A stretch of DNA of 60,000 nt, from assembly GCF_910592395.1 (NCBI RefSeq), contig NC_088308.1:746001-806000 (forward strand), in the 5' to 3' direction. Positions 1 through 13,700 of the stretch are shown piece by piece. The number at the start of each line of letters is the position of its first letter. The stretch's first letter is position 1. This DNA is from Lineus longissimus (lineage: Eukaryota; Nemertea; Pilidiophora; Heteronemertea; Lineidae). Position numbers and translations under genes: made by a program. A model generated the notes under the pieces. That model did no database searches. It saw nothing but the letters and a program-made list of their open reading frames with translations, and had not been told where the DNA came from.

Positions 1-1562
1 CAATACCTGTATCAACATGACAAACAGAAGCTTCGTAACTCTGTAATGAACCTTATGTTACACCTGAATCACCGTGAGGAGTGTATAGATTTCGTTACTC
101 AAAACGAACGTTTTGCAATTCTGTAATGAAAGTTCCAACCTTCGCAATTCGACAACTCCCTTTTAATAATATACATGTACATGTACCTCCAAATCCAGAG
201 CAATCTATGAATCTTACATCGCAACAAAGAAAGTTCGAAAAAAATGTCTCAGGCCTATCATAAAAGAATACCAATAATAGTATTGGCGAAATCGCCAGAG
301 GGATATTTCAAATAAGGTTATACATATTGGACAGGTGCTATTATCACACTCAACCATTTAACATATGGAACCAAAACACTCAAGGTTCGTTTTCATTCAA
401 AAGCATTTTTCGTTGTCAATGAGAGAGATTCGCAAGAGAATTATTGGTTATATCACTGTGATATACATGGTAAGAGCAGGTGGATCTGTCGTCATTGCCG
501 TCACAGAAATAGAATTGTAAGGTAGGCCAAGTATCAAGTGAAGGAATGATTCAACATAAAAGTCCTACGAGAATTAGCCACCCATGTGCCTTGTGTAAAG
601 GCTTGTACTACTATATCAGGTATTTCGTGATCGAGCTTGTAGCTGGGCGCGTAGACATCTCTGATGAAAGAAAATCAGTCGGAGCTTCAAGATCGAAGAT
701 TCAAAATTTCCAAGGTCTGAGGTATCACACAAATGTCGGCCGTCACCAGATGCTTTCCTGGACAAAGGAGAAATCACTGCTCGTGGGCGAACACCTCACT
801 CAGGTGCACTGATTTCTAAGTCTCACTCGTCTTGTAAGATGAAACGTTCAGTTCTTTTGGTCACATCAAATATTCAGATTACAATTCCTATTTGTGGAAT
901 CGACTCGGCCTCCGCCTGCAAGAGTAGATAATCCCGCTGTCATCATCAGCATCCAAACAATTCAACACGACCACCCACCGCCAAGGTAATTGGTACTGTC
1001 GAGGCATCCCCTGATTGAGTTGTTATAATTCGCGGACCCAAACCCTGATTAAAAAGATTTCGAACCTCAATGACCTCCTCAAGAATGTCTAACGTGTTGT
1101 TTTACCTGTCATGTTGAATGACAGTGATCGTCAAAAGACAGTCCCTGGACACTTGTGACACATGTCGTTGGAATGTGAAGGACATCAGTGGGCAAATAAT
1201 ATCGGTCTCTCGAAAAGAGGGATCTTCTTCGGCCGATAACAATGCCCTTATTTCATTTTTTATAGAAAGTCCAACATTACCTACTCATTAAGAAGTGAAT
1301 TGGATAACCACACATCAACATAATCGTAGCGTCTTCACTTGTCTGTCCGTCTACCTTGGTTTGTCTTGCTGTGTATCGGAATCGTGAAAGATTTTATCAA
1401 ACAGTTTGTGACCTGGTGAAAAAACGATCAGGCACCCAAGGGTAAGCTTCAAGAAGATGAAGTTTTCCCTGACGCTGCAGTCTTGCTTAAGATCTTCACG
1501 CATCCTCGATTGATCTGCACGAAAGCATCTATTAAACACTCAAGTACCATTTGTCGTTCCAG
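1..1562. other. Non-coding flank or intron upstream of the PDZ exon
   Basis: No open frame here has recognisable protein similarity or paired splice signals. Since the first recognised exon (1563) opens in the middle of a PDZ domain, this stretch is most simply the 3' part of an upstream intron of the SYNPO2-like gene. The first PDZ half, which would carry the GLGF-type carboxylate-binding loop, was not found and is probably to the left of the window. Confidence 0.5.
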
Positions 1563-1714
1563 GTCCGTAAGCGCAGTAAAGCAGCTCTGGGTGATATGCA
1601 GGAAGGGGACATCCTCCTCGCGGCCAATGGCGTCAACTGCCAGTACCTGAGCCACTCAGAGGCAATGGAGACCATTGATAACAGCGGAGACAGACTCGTA
1701 CTAGAAATAATCAG
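1563..1714 (+). other. SYNPO2: SYNPO2-like exon: C-terminal half of PDZ domain
   Basis: This 152-nt exon lies between ttgtcgttccag and gtaggt and translates as 50 residues plus two bases (phase 2 exit). It covers PDZ strands beta-C to beta-F and helix alpha-B: QEGDILLAANGVNC is the GD.I...NG core, and HSEAMETIDNSGDRLVLEI is helix alpha-B followed by the last strand. Open frames on the minus strand over the same bases are shadows. Confidence 0.8.
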
Positions 1715-4700
1715 GTAGGTCCTAAAGTGCGATAAGATAACAAGATATCCAATCATAACGCTTTCAGAAATATGATTTGCGTGGACTGACAAATATTGGT
1801 ACTTGACAAGTGGTAGACACTCGCAAGGCGCGAGTTACTGCCAATCTGGTGCTAAGACAATGACTACAGTGTAGAGTTGCTGGCGGTTTGGAATCGGATG
1901 TCGAATGACTTACTTGAGTGACGTGAACCTGTTGGTTGCATCTGAAGCACAGGTCGTTCACCTCTTCACCTCCTAAACTCCTGCACCACTGCCTCTGCTA
2001 TAGTATTTGCCTCCATGACAGCTGCAAGGACTTTATCTCATTTTCGATGGATCGACTGCGAGAGTGCACGCTACGGGGTCTAGTCTACCTTGGCCTGGTC
2101 GTTGGTTCTCTTGGCGGTTCCATCTGAAGGCTTGCCTGGTAATGTTGGTTGCCTGAAAGTGTGGCCTAGCCATTCCCACTCTTACTTCAGCCTTTTTAAT
2201 CCTACATTCATTTTCCTCACAAATATGACTAGCTATTGAGTCTTTATTCATTTTGCAATCCCGAACTAAGCTTTACTTCCTCGGTATGTAAATCCACAAG
2301 CGGTTAACGGAGAGGTTGTAGATGAAATCAATGTTTATCAGATAGATCAAAATAGATCGGATCGGAAGACTGCCATCTTGATCTCACGTACCATGAATGA
2401 TAGGAAACAGCCAACTGATCAAACCAGCAACCTGTTGATATGGTTTGCTTGAGATTCTGCTAAATGCTTTATCTGCACTTAGGGCAATTATTTGAATGCG
2501 GATCCTGTGTGTTGTTAAGAGAATATGTTCCCATTCTTAGTCCAGGGCCCGGCTGTCTAAACAAGTTAGTCACTAACTCAGCATGAAGTCTAAGTGGTGG
2601 TCACGTCAAGTTTGATGCTCAGCCACTTACGGCTGGTGCTACCATGATATGAAATATAACCAATCATTCTATACCTGTAAAGGCACTGAGTGGGTTAAGG
2701 TACCATTCTATGCATAGTCAGAACAACAAAGAAGAAACTACGCCTTTCCTTCAAGCACGCCAACAAAAAACGAAGGTGGTTACAAAAACATACGAATTCT
2801 ATCTCTACTGTATGTTTTCTGTTGCAGCAGCCTATAGGTATAGTTAGGATATCGTGATTTCACGGTCACGCGGGATTGGGTCGTGGCCAACTCGTATCTG
2901 ATGTCACTTTCAACCTTTTCTCAGTATCGTCTGAAGAGGCTCAACATTTCGCAAAGTCTTCTCGTTCTGAACAAACCGAGGAATACCTGTGCTCAGCTGT
3001 GCCAGCATTGTCGGTTAATTCTATACCATGTCTTGTTTTCACAGGATGCCGGGAGGAGACCCTCAAGCCCAACCACCACAACAGTCACAAGGAATGGTAT
3101 TCAACGGGGGCGCGCAGCAGAATTACGCTCAGCAAAGAAGCACACGGACGACCGTCCAGCAGAGATATGGCCCCGCTGGCGTCAAGGAAACCCGGACGGA
3201 GACCATGACGACTCAGGGCCCGTACGGTGGACCGCAGACGACATCGGTCAGGCGGGAAGAACGAAGCTACGGCGGTGGCCCAGTGTTACAACAAGTCGGC
3301 AACAACTTCCAACAACCTTCCCAGTTTCAACCACAGCCTTCCCAATATCAAAATCCGACATCACAGTTTCAGGCACCGACATCACAGTCAGGATTCAGCG
3401 GAGGACAGCCATCGTTTGGTGGTAACCAGCCTTCCGGTGGCGGTGGAGGGGTACCAATGTTCAAGGTCAAGGATGTCAAAGGTCAACAGCAGCAGTTTGG
3501 GCCGTCTGTAGTAGGCAAACATGTTGACGACCGTGGTGCAATAACTCTGAACATTGCCATGAGTGGTCAAACGGAGAAGGAGAACATCTCTCCTCAGTTC
3601 CAACCTACTCAATACGAGCAGCAACAGGAGTTCGGGAAACCACAACAATGGCAGCCGCAACAGGAATACTACGAGCCTCAGCAAGAGTTACCTGGCCATG
3701 ACATGATGGAAGGCCCACCACCACCGGTTCCGCTTTGGGAGGGCCACCAACCGGGCCCACGGCAGCAGGAAGAACCCATGCGACCCTATGAAGAAATGGA
3801 TAGTGGTAATAATCACTACGACGAGCAATATTTCGAACACGGGATGGAACCGGAGACGTATGATGTGGCCACGCCGAAACTGATGCCTGCCACGCCAGGA
3901 ATGAAGCCTGTTTCTCTTTCGAAACTGTTGCAGGAATCATTTGATGAAACGCCACCAGAATCCCCCTCCAGGCTAAGAAAGAGTAAGTAGATGGTTGTAT
4001 AACTGCAACCTATACTCCTATTACAGGCAAAGTAGGAAAACCTTTTTAAAAGTGTTTGATAATATCGGTATGATTGTTCGGTTCTACTCATATCGACCTT
4101 CAGCGTCATAATTGAGAAAGTCTTTGCACAATCACGAATGCAGGAATCATAGACAGAGGCAAAAAGCAAACTAATACACAGTTTCTGCAGATTTTCTTCG
4201 ACAGTCTGTTTCAATTCAAGTCTGTAGTCAATTAACTGTCTGCCAACTTCGAGGTTGGTGAAAGGACGACTCACCCTCTTTGTCAAACTTCTTTTATTCG
4301 AAGATGTAGTGGAAGTGCACGGAAAGATTATTCTAATTTGAAGAAAAATTTTTCGTTTCGAAGGTTATAACCATTTACCTTGCGATGAAATACATCCTGG
4401 AACTTTTCCTCCATTTGCTATTTCTGTTGAAGATGTTTTGCTTTCCACTTGGAGTGGCGGCTGACGTCACACACTCGGGCTCATTTTTTAAGCCAAGCAG
4501 AATAAACAGCAATTAGCCTCAACTCTCTGTACTATCTATAGCAAGATACACTTCAACCAACAGATAACATGAGCATATATATATTCAGAGTTTGAAACTT
4601 GAAACTTGAAATACATCTTTTTGGGGGAAGATTTCTAAAATTTACAGTTGAATAGATTTACAATCACAATTACTTCGATATTGTAACGATTGTGACATGG

Positions 4701-7700
4701 TTTCATTCTATTACAATATGAGATTTGGTCGTTGCCTCAGTCCTTTTTTAAGTAATCCTGCTGTGCTAATATCGTTTAAAAATACATTTAGTAACCCGTC
4801 ATGCTAAAAGCTTAAGATTGCGTCGGTAAAGAAACTTAACACAAGTTGGTTAAACGTCGAGTTAGTTAATGAATGTCTACAGGTGTTTAACAAGATGACA
4901 GAAACAAAAGACGTGTATGATGCCAGCGTTAATGAAGTGTCACCATGAATATATCATCCGGTACTAATACGTATTCCTGTTACAAAATATTACAATATGT
5001 TATTGATACTGTGCTTTGGCAATTGCATGTCAAGCTTCAAGGTTTTATGGTGAGTCGATATTCGATATCTTCCGTTTTATATCTTAATTCTCTTCGATTT
5101 TCAGCACTCGTTCACAGTCCTTTCTTTAAGAGTGAGGGATCTATGTTTCCATTTGATCTAATCCTACATTTCATCGTCAGCCCCATAACAAAGTTTTTGC
5201 TCAGTCAGAACTCAGATAAATGATCAGCGACAAAGAAGTGAATATCCAGACATTTCGAACTGATCGAGATATCATTGCCCAACCTGCGCTGTTCTGCATG
5301 CCTGTGTGTACAACAAGAGACCTTTGAAACACTGGTTACATCAAGCATCCCTGGTGCTCTTGGTTCCGACAAACTTGGCACATGATGCAATACGAGACCT
5401 TTTTTATTGAAACAGCTGGATCAGCAAACTTTGTTATGGGGTTTTCGCTGCAGTTATTACTGATTTTTGTATGGAGCAGTATGATGATATATCAAACATG
5501 CCATACTAAAATCGATCCCTTTTTACATCCATTTTTGTAATTCAATGTGAATACCACTTGTCATGTTCGTTCTTTTACCATAATATTTTGCCAAGATCGG
5601 ATGTGATGTGCGTTTAAGGCATGCTTATCTACTGGACAGTCCCTCCCCCAAACATCCTGTAAGATATCTGTTAAATGCTTCATTTCAACTTCCACCCTCG
5701 ACTGCAATGGTACCCGACGGAACCGTCAAAAAGATCATTGCTGTTTTACAAGAAGTTGCGAAAATGGTAACATGATTTCACCGTCTCTGTATTGTGAAGA
5801 GTCAGTGCATATCATGTTGTCTACAAAGAGCATTGTAACTTCCCCGGTCCTGTCCCATTTAACCCATCATGAAACATGGGATAAAACCAAACGTTACCTA
5901 AGCGTCAATAGCAGACAAGAAACTTCGAATGACAGAGATACAATGTAGAGATACTAGTTTGTCCAAGGTTTGATTCATTATGATTTACCATTAAAATGAT
6001 TGTAGGTAGTCGCTTTTCCAAAGGTAACTTCGTAATGAAATGGCCACCCGTTTTAAAACTGTCTCCTTTGAACGTAGCTGTTTGTAGCCTTGGTCTCCAG
6101 ACAGCACATCTAGCTATGTAGTGATCGCAACAACACCTCGTCAAGTTCAATTTGGTTTGAAAGTGGAAAACACTTGTTTTAATTTGATTATGGCATTCCG
6201 CAAGTTCAGGAACGGGTTGTCACCAGTTACCAGTCCTCTTCACAACACGATACCTACATAAACAACGCCAGAAACCTAGGTATGGATTTCTTTGTCAAAA
6301 CTACACATTTTCAGCATATTAAATATACGTCAACCTGCCATTACATGGAGTCAGAGCTAGACTTAGATTACTTCATTGATATATATACACGTTTTTCTAT
6401 TCGCCCAAAGTTCTGGCAGTTGGTCCAACGATCGATTCTTGACAATGGAACTGGATGCAGGAAATCGACAACTTCGCAGTGCATTTATTTTGCACTTTGC
6501 ACAGAAACTGCATTGTGGATGCACTTGACGTTTCTTGCGTTGTAATTGCCCATGCAGTCGATGCGGAAACATGAGCTACATGGAAGGCACGGTTTTGTCT
6601 CTACTGCAAGAATTCGAATCTTTGACGGGAAGGGAAGCTGAAAGCAAAGATGTGACTGGAAAGGATACTGAACAAAGCGAAGATAGGGTGTCTGCCAAAT
6701 CAAAAGGAACAATGCAGTTTGCACCAACAGGGCAGACCTCGACGAGGCGAGAAGGCGAAAGTGAATATGAGCCAGAAAAGGCAATCCAACACGATAAGGG
6801 AGTAGACGCCAAACCGAAACGGACAGCGTCTTATGCCACAAAAAGGAAGAAGGAAATGATAATTGTTGATTCACTAGGGACACTTCAGGCCAACGACTCG
6901 TCTGGTTTCAAAGCACTCAAAGGAAAAGGATTTCGCAAAAATGAGTCACCAAGTCTGAAAGAAAAAACTGTAGAGGCGAATGGGTCACAAAGTTCGAAAG
7001 CAAAAATATTTGTCATAAACGAGTTTTTAGATTTACAAGGAACAGCAATGCTAGCCAATGGGTCATCATATTTAAAGAACAAAGAGGTGTTCACGAAAAA
7101 CGAGTCATTGCAGATAAAGAAGACAGAGAAAGCCTTGCAGCGAAATAAGTCGTCAAGTTCCAAGAGGAAAGCAGTACAGACTCATAGGTCATTGGATTTA
7201 AAGGGGAGCACAGCAGAGGAAATAGAGGCAACACGTTTGAAAACATCACATGCAAAGAAGTCATCGAATGCGCAAGCAGAAACAAACACACAGAAGCCAA
7301 CCTCTATATATCAAAGTGGATCACATGGACCAACTGTTTTACATGGAGATGAGTACTACATTCGTGCAAAACCGATGGTCAACGCAGCAGGCAATGGCGT
7401 TGGCAGTAGTGATTTCCGAGTAAGGGATAGCCGATATCAATCTCGGGGAAGGCCAAGGAGAGTGCAGGACACCAAACTTGTAAAGGATGTCACTCTTACG
7501 CTTCAAAAAGAGAGGTACGTTGATACAAACACAGATGGTTCTGAGAAACGTTACGATGATGTATCACTTTCCATACAAGATCTACTGCTTATCTTTGCAC
7601 AGAAGTCACAACAAGGGTCTGCGAATACGACAGGAGGAACCAAGTCGGCTTCTGAAGAAAGAAATGAAGTGCAGGCGTTGGGGAATTGTGCCGAAGATGC

Positions 7701-10700
7701 CGACCAAACGGCTGAAGCGATTTCGATACAGGATCTTGTCAGCCTGTTCTCACCGAAGGAAAAACAGGGGAATGCATGGCAAAGGAGTGGAGCTGTGGCC
7801 AAACGAAGCTGTGTAGTAGTAGAGGGACAGCGACTGGGGACGGCTGGTGGTGGTCATGAATCACAGGAACACCTATCTGCTTGCAAAGATGGGGAGGCAG
7901 CGAGAGAACCGATTGACATAAAGGAGTTGGTCACGCTCTTCCAGTCGACGGGGAAGAGGCCCAGGGCCTGCAGCGGGCGTCGAACAAGTCTGCCTTCTTG
8001 GGCCACTAAGACTGATACCAGGCCCAGATCGAACACACTGGTCACATCCTCCTTAGAAGAGGGAGGTGACCTTTCGATCGGGCGAGAAACATTAGAAGCA
8101 TTAGTTAGTCTGTTCTCGCAGCAAAGGCAATCGGATGAACCCGAGCAGCCAAAGGTGTCATGGTCACGGAAGGATTATGAACAAGTCGGTAATGCGGACG
8201 CTAGTGAATCTGACGTGCCGACTTCGCCGTCTTTTTCAACGGATAGTGAACTCAAAGGATCACGGGATTTGGTGGCAGCCTTCTCTAAGATGGGTAAACA
8301 AATGGAGAATAACCTTCGTCCAAGCGGTGTCACGGGACACACTCCTAGTATGAAAAGGTGTGTGGCAAAGACGACTCGGCCTTGTCGCAGTGGTGAGTAG
8401 GTACAGTGAGGACTGACCGTGAGATTGGTTTTGTTCCCTGAGGTTAAGATTTCTTTCAAACTCTTCAACTCTCCGAGCCACATCTCGTGGAGACAAGAAC
8501 GAAATAAAAGAGCAAAGATAGCCAATGCACATAAGAACTTTATATTGAAATGAACTGGTATGATATCCGAAGGAGAAAAATATCAGTTTTAGTTTGAGAA
8601 AAGTTAAAAAATAGGTTATGGTAATGGCAATGGTAATGTAACGTTTGGTTTTATGCCTTATTTGGTTTCTGATGAACCGTTGTCCAAGCATCACTCGCCC
8701 CTTTCCATCGAATGCTTTCCTGTCGTCAAAACATTGCAGGAAGAAACTTTCAGTGAAATGACAGGCCCTCTCCCTACTAATAATAACCGGTTATTTATAT
8801 TTGTAGAGTTTTCGGTAACGGGCAATTGACCTTTAAACTAAAGGAACTATATTTTGTCTCAGAGGAGACAGTCTTCTACAGTATCCTGGACCTTTAAAGA
8901 AATATACCAATGACACGAGGGACATGTTAATAGGGGGTAATGTTGGAGGGAGATGTTAGAACGCTGAACGCTGCTGGAATGCTGTTTGAAAGTCAGTATT
9001 GCTGTAAACATACGTATTGTACATGTTGATGATTACCTCAAAAATGAAGTCTAGAATTTCCCCAGATGTTGTTTGGCCTGTCAGATGAGTTTGTACACCA
9101 ATGGGTTCATGTAACTCACATTAATTTGCTCTCCTGTTTCAGTGATCTTGGATCCATCTATAGACTACACCACCGCCTCGAGTGAGAATCTATTATATAA
9201 ACATTGATTAGTTATTGTTACGCATTTAACTTGCACTTGCATAGACTTTGTTAGGTGAATGGTGTCTCATTTCAAAGAATCTGCTTGGCAGTTTGATGCC
9301 GCATTCCTGCAGGGAAATCTATAGAAAACCTCATCAAAGACAACAACTTTCAAATGAACTAAATAGCCTAAGTAGGCTATCTGTCACGACTTGGCATGGG
9401 AACTTCTAAAGACTGCCCAGGAAGGCCAAAGTATAGATGACAGCTACATTTTTTTGAATGGCCTACGTACCATGGCTTGGCTAAAAGTATTGAGAACTGC
9501 AGAATGTCCTCAGACAAAAACTCCGTGGCTGCTAAGAGCAGTACTCGTCATCTCTAATGCCGTTAATGGAAATACTTTGGCGATATATTTTTTCAGAGTA
9601 TTGGTTACATTCAAAGAAACACGTGTTTAACAAAGTCCTTGCAGTACAATATAGATGTGTTTTCTTGTAGAAATTAGATAATTTGCTTATACCTTTTTGG
9701 TGTTGGTAATTGTAGATCATGAAGTACTGGTATTCCTTTTAAAATCCTCACCAGGTCGACGTTGTCCTTCGTGATCTGTCATTACCAGCTCCTTTTTCAT
9801 TGCATTTTATTCCATTCCCAGTTTACCCATTTTAGTCAGTGCACATTTCATTTGCAAAATTACGCGTGGGTTTACTAAATATTTACATTTCTTAGTTTCA
9901 GTTGTTTGTATTAAGTAGCTTAACATAATAGTGTTATTGTTTCTGATTAATCAATCACATTATTCATTTCTGTTTAGTTTAAGGTCCCTGATGATGCAGC
10001 CTTTCTCCGTTCAGTTGTTCAGTTGTTATCCTTCTTGATGGTGATATACCAAGGAGTTTAACATCAGTAGCTTACCATTATTTGCTGAATTCATGAGTAA
10101 ATTGAAAAAAATCTTGATCAAATTTTGCAGAAGTTAAACCGATGATCTGGGACCCGTTTTATCGTGAGCAGAACGAATTTTTGCGAGAGATTTGTAGCGA
10201 GTAGGCGTGTCAGTTAGACTTCGATCAGATCGATATGCACACTTTTAACATCACACCCTTCACATATAGATCGTCTACTGCACTCTGACAAGGCTCTAGC
10301 TTGTTTTAATACAGTTGTCCTTGTTTTGAATACCAATGTCTTTGTCTATGTTTTAAGCACCGTGTAGCAGTCGATGAGATATTCAGAGTTGCCCTAATCA
10401 AGGCGAGAAATGTATTATCTCCTTGTTCCGTGTATTCTGTGAGTTACATGTATGCGTCTCCGTCAACCATCCCACGGACCAACAAATCGAATTGTTCAAT
10501 ACCAAACGATTCTCACTTGTTGTCGATTCTTAAGGTGTTGCTGTGATGCTTGGCGAACAACTTGCTCGTACATTTCACTAGAGCAAAACAACCAACTACT
10601 AGTGTAGCGTATAAATCAACATAGCATACCTTTCGTATGCACATTTCATATATTCTCGAGACAGATATCGGCCCCTGGTAGTTAAGATAACTATTTCTTT

Positions 10701-13700
10701 CAGGTTAGCTTGGGTTTCTGTTAAGACTGTTATAATTGGCTACTGGGTATGTGTTATAAAGCATAGCCATGTGGCTGTTACTGCGAAGGTTACAGGTCGT
10801 TATGTGTAGGTAAAACATGTAAGAGCTGAGATAACCGATTTCTCGATACGAAGGAAGTCGGTGGTTGTATCAACGTACAAGTCGATGCAGTTGCGGCTTC
10901 TCTCGTAGTTTCACCATTTTGAAGCACTCGATCAGTATTTCGGGCTCCGAGAAGCATCGTTGATCTAGCAGGTTATAGGCCTACATCTAACGCCGATCCC
11001 TGTAAACATCATGACCACGAAAACAACGGCCTGGGAGACGTGCTTGTGCACTCTTGTTCTTTAGCTTTTAAAAAACATTTCGGCTTTACACAAATTTGCA
11101 CATATTACTGAGAGGTTTAGAGATTTTTCAGAATCTCAAAAAGCCACAAAATAATCTCGAAGAGGTGAATATTTGTGTTGGCGGAAAAGCTCCAGAACAT
11201 TTAGATCTAAGTGTATTGTTGCTTGAAGAGAACCAGCGATATCATCTGGTTTCCCCTTCATAATCCGAATACCTTGGTGAGAAGCATAGCGAGGCCTACA
11301 GAATTGCAGCTAGTGCACATCGCTATAGCCTGCATTCCTCGCCAGGTTATCTTTTTCACTACCAATCGTGCACAGCATACTCAGGCTGAGCAAGCTGCAA
11401 CGACTGATAGGTAAACTTGGGGGCCTCTCAAGTAACTTTCCGTGTCTATCAGCGTTTTATAGTCTGTGTGAAATAGAATACAAGAATGATCAAACTCAGC
11501 ATCTAATGGTAACTAGAAAGATCAAGGCAATGAGTGTTCATTGTTGAAAAGCGACAGTTCCTCTTATTATTGATATACGGAGGCTGAAATCGCCACCGAT
11601 GCTAACAGCCTGAAGATGTTAATGCAAGCCTTTAACGTAACAAGCGGAATCTTCTTTTTGACAAAAACACTACAAGTTATTAAGAGAGTCCAAGCCCACA
11701 GCTGGTGTCGGCCAAATGTCAACCAGGTTAGGACACTCGAGGTATGAATTCATTTTGAGGAAAGACCACTGGATCTATTTTGAAAGCAATCATTATCAGC
11801 ATCGGAATGTTGAGAGTTGTCAATTAGGATTTCAGAGGCAGATTTCGACCCTTAATTTGGATGAAAGAGGAGGCAGGACCTAGGGAATCAGGCGGAAGAA
11901 AAATATGTCAGGGTGAATGAAACCAAAATAGTGACCCTTTAGGTTGGATGGGATGACGTAACGAGGCGTTGCCATAGTTCTCATCTATTATCAGCGCCAT
12001 ATTCCGCTTTTTCAACAAAGCGCAAAAAGACCAAATCGTCCTAATTCTCCTATAATATTTTGCATTTCTTTGGATTACGTCGCGATAATCTCGGCTCGGA
12101 GAATTCCTTTATCATGTTTCTCAACATCACACTTGAGGTCGCACGGGCGGCAATAACACTTTTATGTTGAGAGCTTTGGAGAGAACATGGGACACGTGTT
12201 CGCCTGGGGCCACTTTTGATGAAAAAATAGAGTTTGCATGCATATGGTGACTAGAGGTCAGACTGTCAGAGGACGGCCTTTTTACACCACAAATAACTCA
12301 CCAAAACTACATCTATATACATGTACGTGTAATGTGTCGAATTATGTAAACTAAATATCATGTTGTGCACTATACGGTAAAGTATTAATACTAACTGTGT
12401 TGATAACTGACTTGATTACCGTAGCTAACTGATACCATAACTGCATTGTAACAACATTATAGTAACTCCGATGTTAGCAGACGTACAGGCCGAGATGGAG
12501 AATCGACCATCCTGGAGCTCGACAATGACCAGATCATAATGTGCAAGCATGCTCAAACACTAGAATAGGGCAGAGAAAGTCAAAATGGTGATCACCAACT
12601 TAAAAAAGTATTAAATTTATCACATGAAATAATTTAGGATCAGCGCGATGCTATCATCCTTATCCTTTTTCGAAATGTCGTTGTTGCGTTGCGCCGATTA
12701 CTCCGAAGTCATTGAAACTCAGCACTATGCAGCTATCCTTACAGTATTTTCGTTTCCTTCCAGAAAAAGTATACTCAGATTCAGCATTTTTCGAAGACTC
12801 TTTGCAAAGCTTCCCCACAGTTGAAGAGCAAATCAAGCTGGCCCGATCAGTGGCGAATGTTCTCACCACGGAGGCCGCCATGCAGAACTCCAGAGGAGCT
12901 AAAATGTTCACCAAACGAAAAGAGAGAGCTGAGAAATGGATTCATGAAAACGAACTCGAGGGCGAGCCGGGGGTGGCGGCACCTAACAAAAACATATCAT
13001 CGCAGCCTGCGGGGCAGCCCAAGCATAAGATGTACAAGTGTATCGATCCTGACGAACCAGTCCGGGCACCCACATGGAAACCCACACCGCCGCCGCCACC
13101 GGCCCTCTTGCCGAAGACAAAAGACGACTATGGCCCAACCAAGTTGCCTTCAACGAAGAACGTCATCACGCCGGAACAACTTGAACAGATCAAGCTCCGA
13201 GCACCAAAGTCGCAACATAATTCCGTTGCGCCCGAGAAATGCTTCAGCTTAGCTGCAGCACTTCATGCCTCGAAAGGACGGGGTGGACAGATCTTTGCCA
13301 AACGTCGAGCCAAGTCAGAAAGCTGGGTCGTTGACGAAGATAACGTGAAGAAAGCACCTCCGAAACCGCAGGTTGATCTTTCGGCGGTATCTCAAGCGCG
13401 GGCGGGGTTGAAGAAGACACCGAAGCCCTCGAAGACACCTTGGCAAGCGGCCATGGAGCATCCACACGGTGATGTCGACCCGGCTTTTGAACATTTAGCT
13501 TCCAACAAGAGGCACACGATAGGCAGTGATGTGTTTGATAGCTTAACACGGAAGCAGGGATGGCCAGGTGAGAAGATGTTGGTTGTGGGTTGTTCGGAAC
13601 ACTTGTGTAGGTGGTTAACCACCGCTTATTACATGTACAATGTACTACCAAAATGTATTCAGTAATAGCTTAACTGCATAAAGCCACTCAGTATACCCTT

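Noticed and set aside
12482-12570. Possible extra SYNPO2-like exon (TILELDNDQIIMC...)
   Set aside because: Has an acceptor-like cag but no convincing donor and the wrong phase for its neighbours.
13251-13651. Minus-strand open frames opposite the SYNPO2-like core exon
   Set aside because: Shadows of the plus-strand coding sequence.
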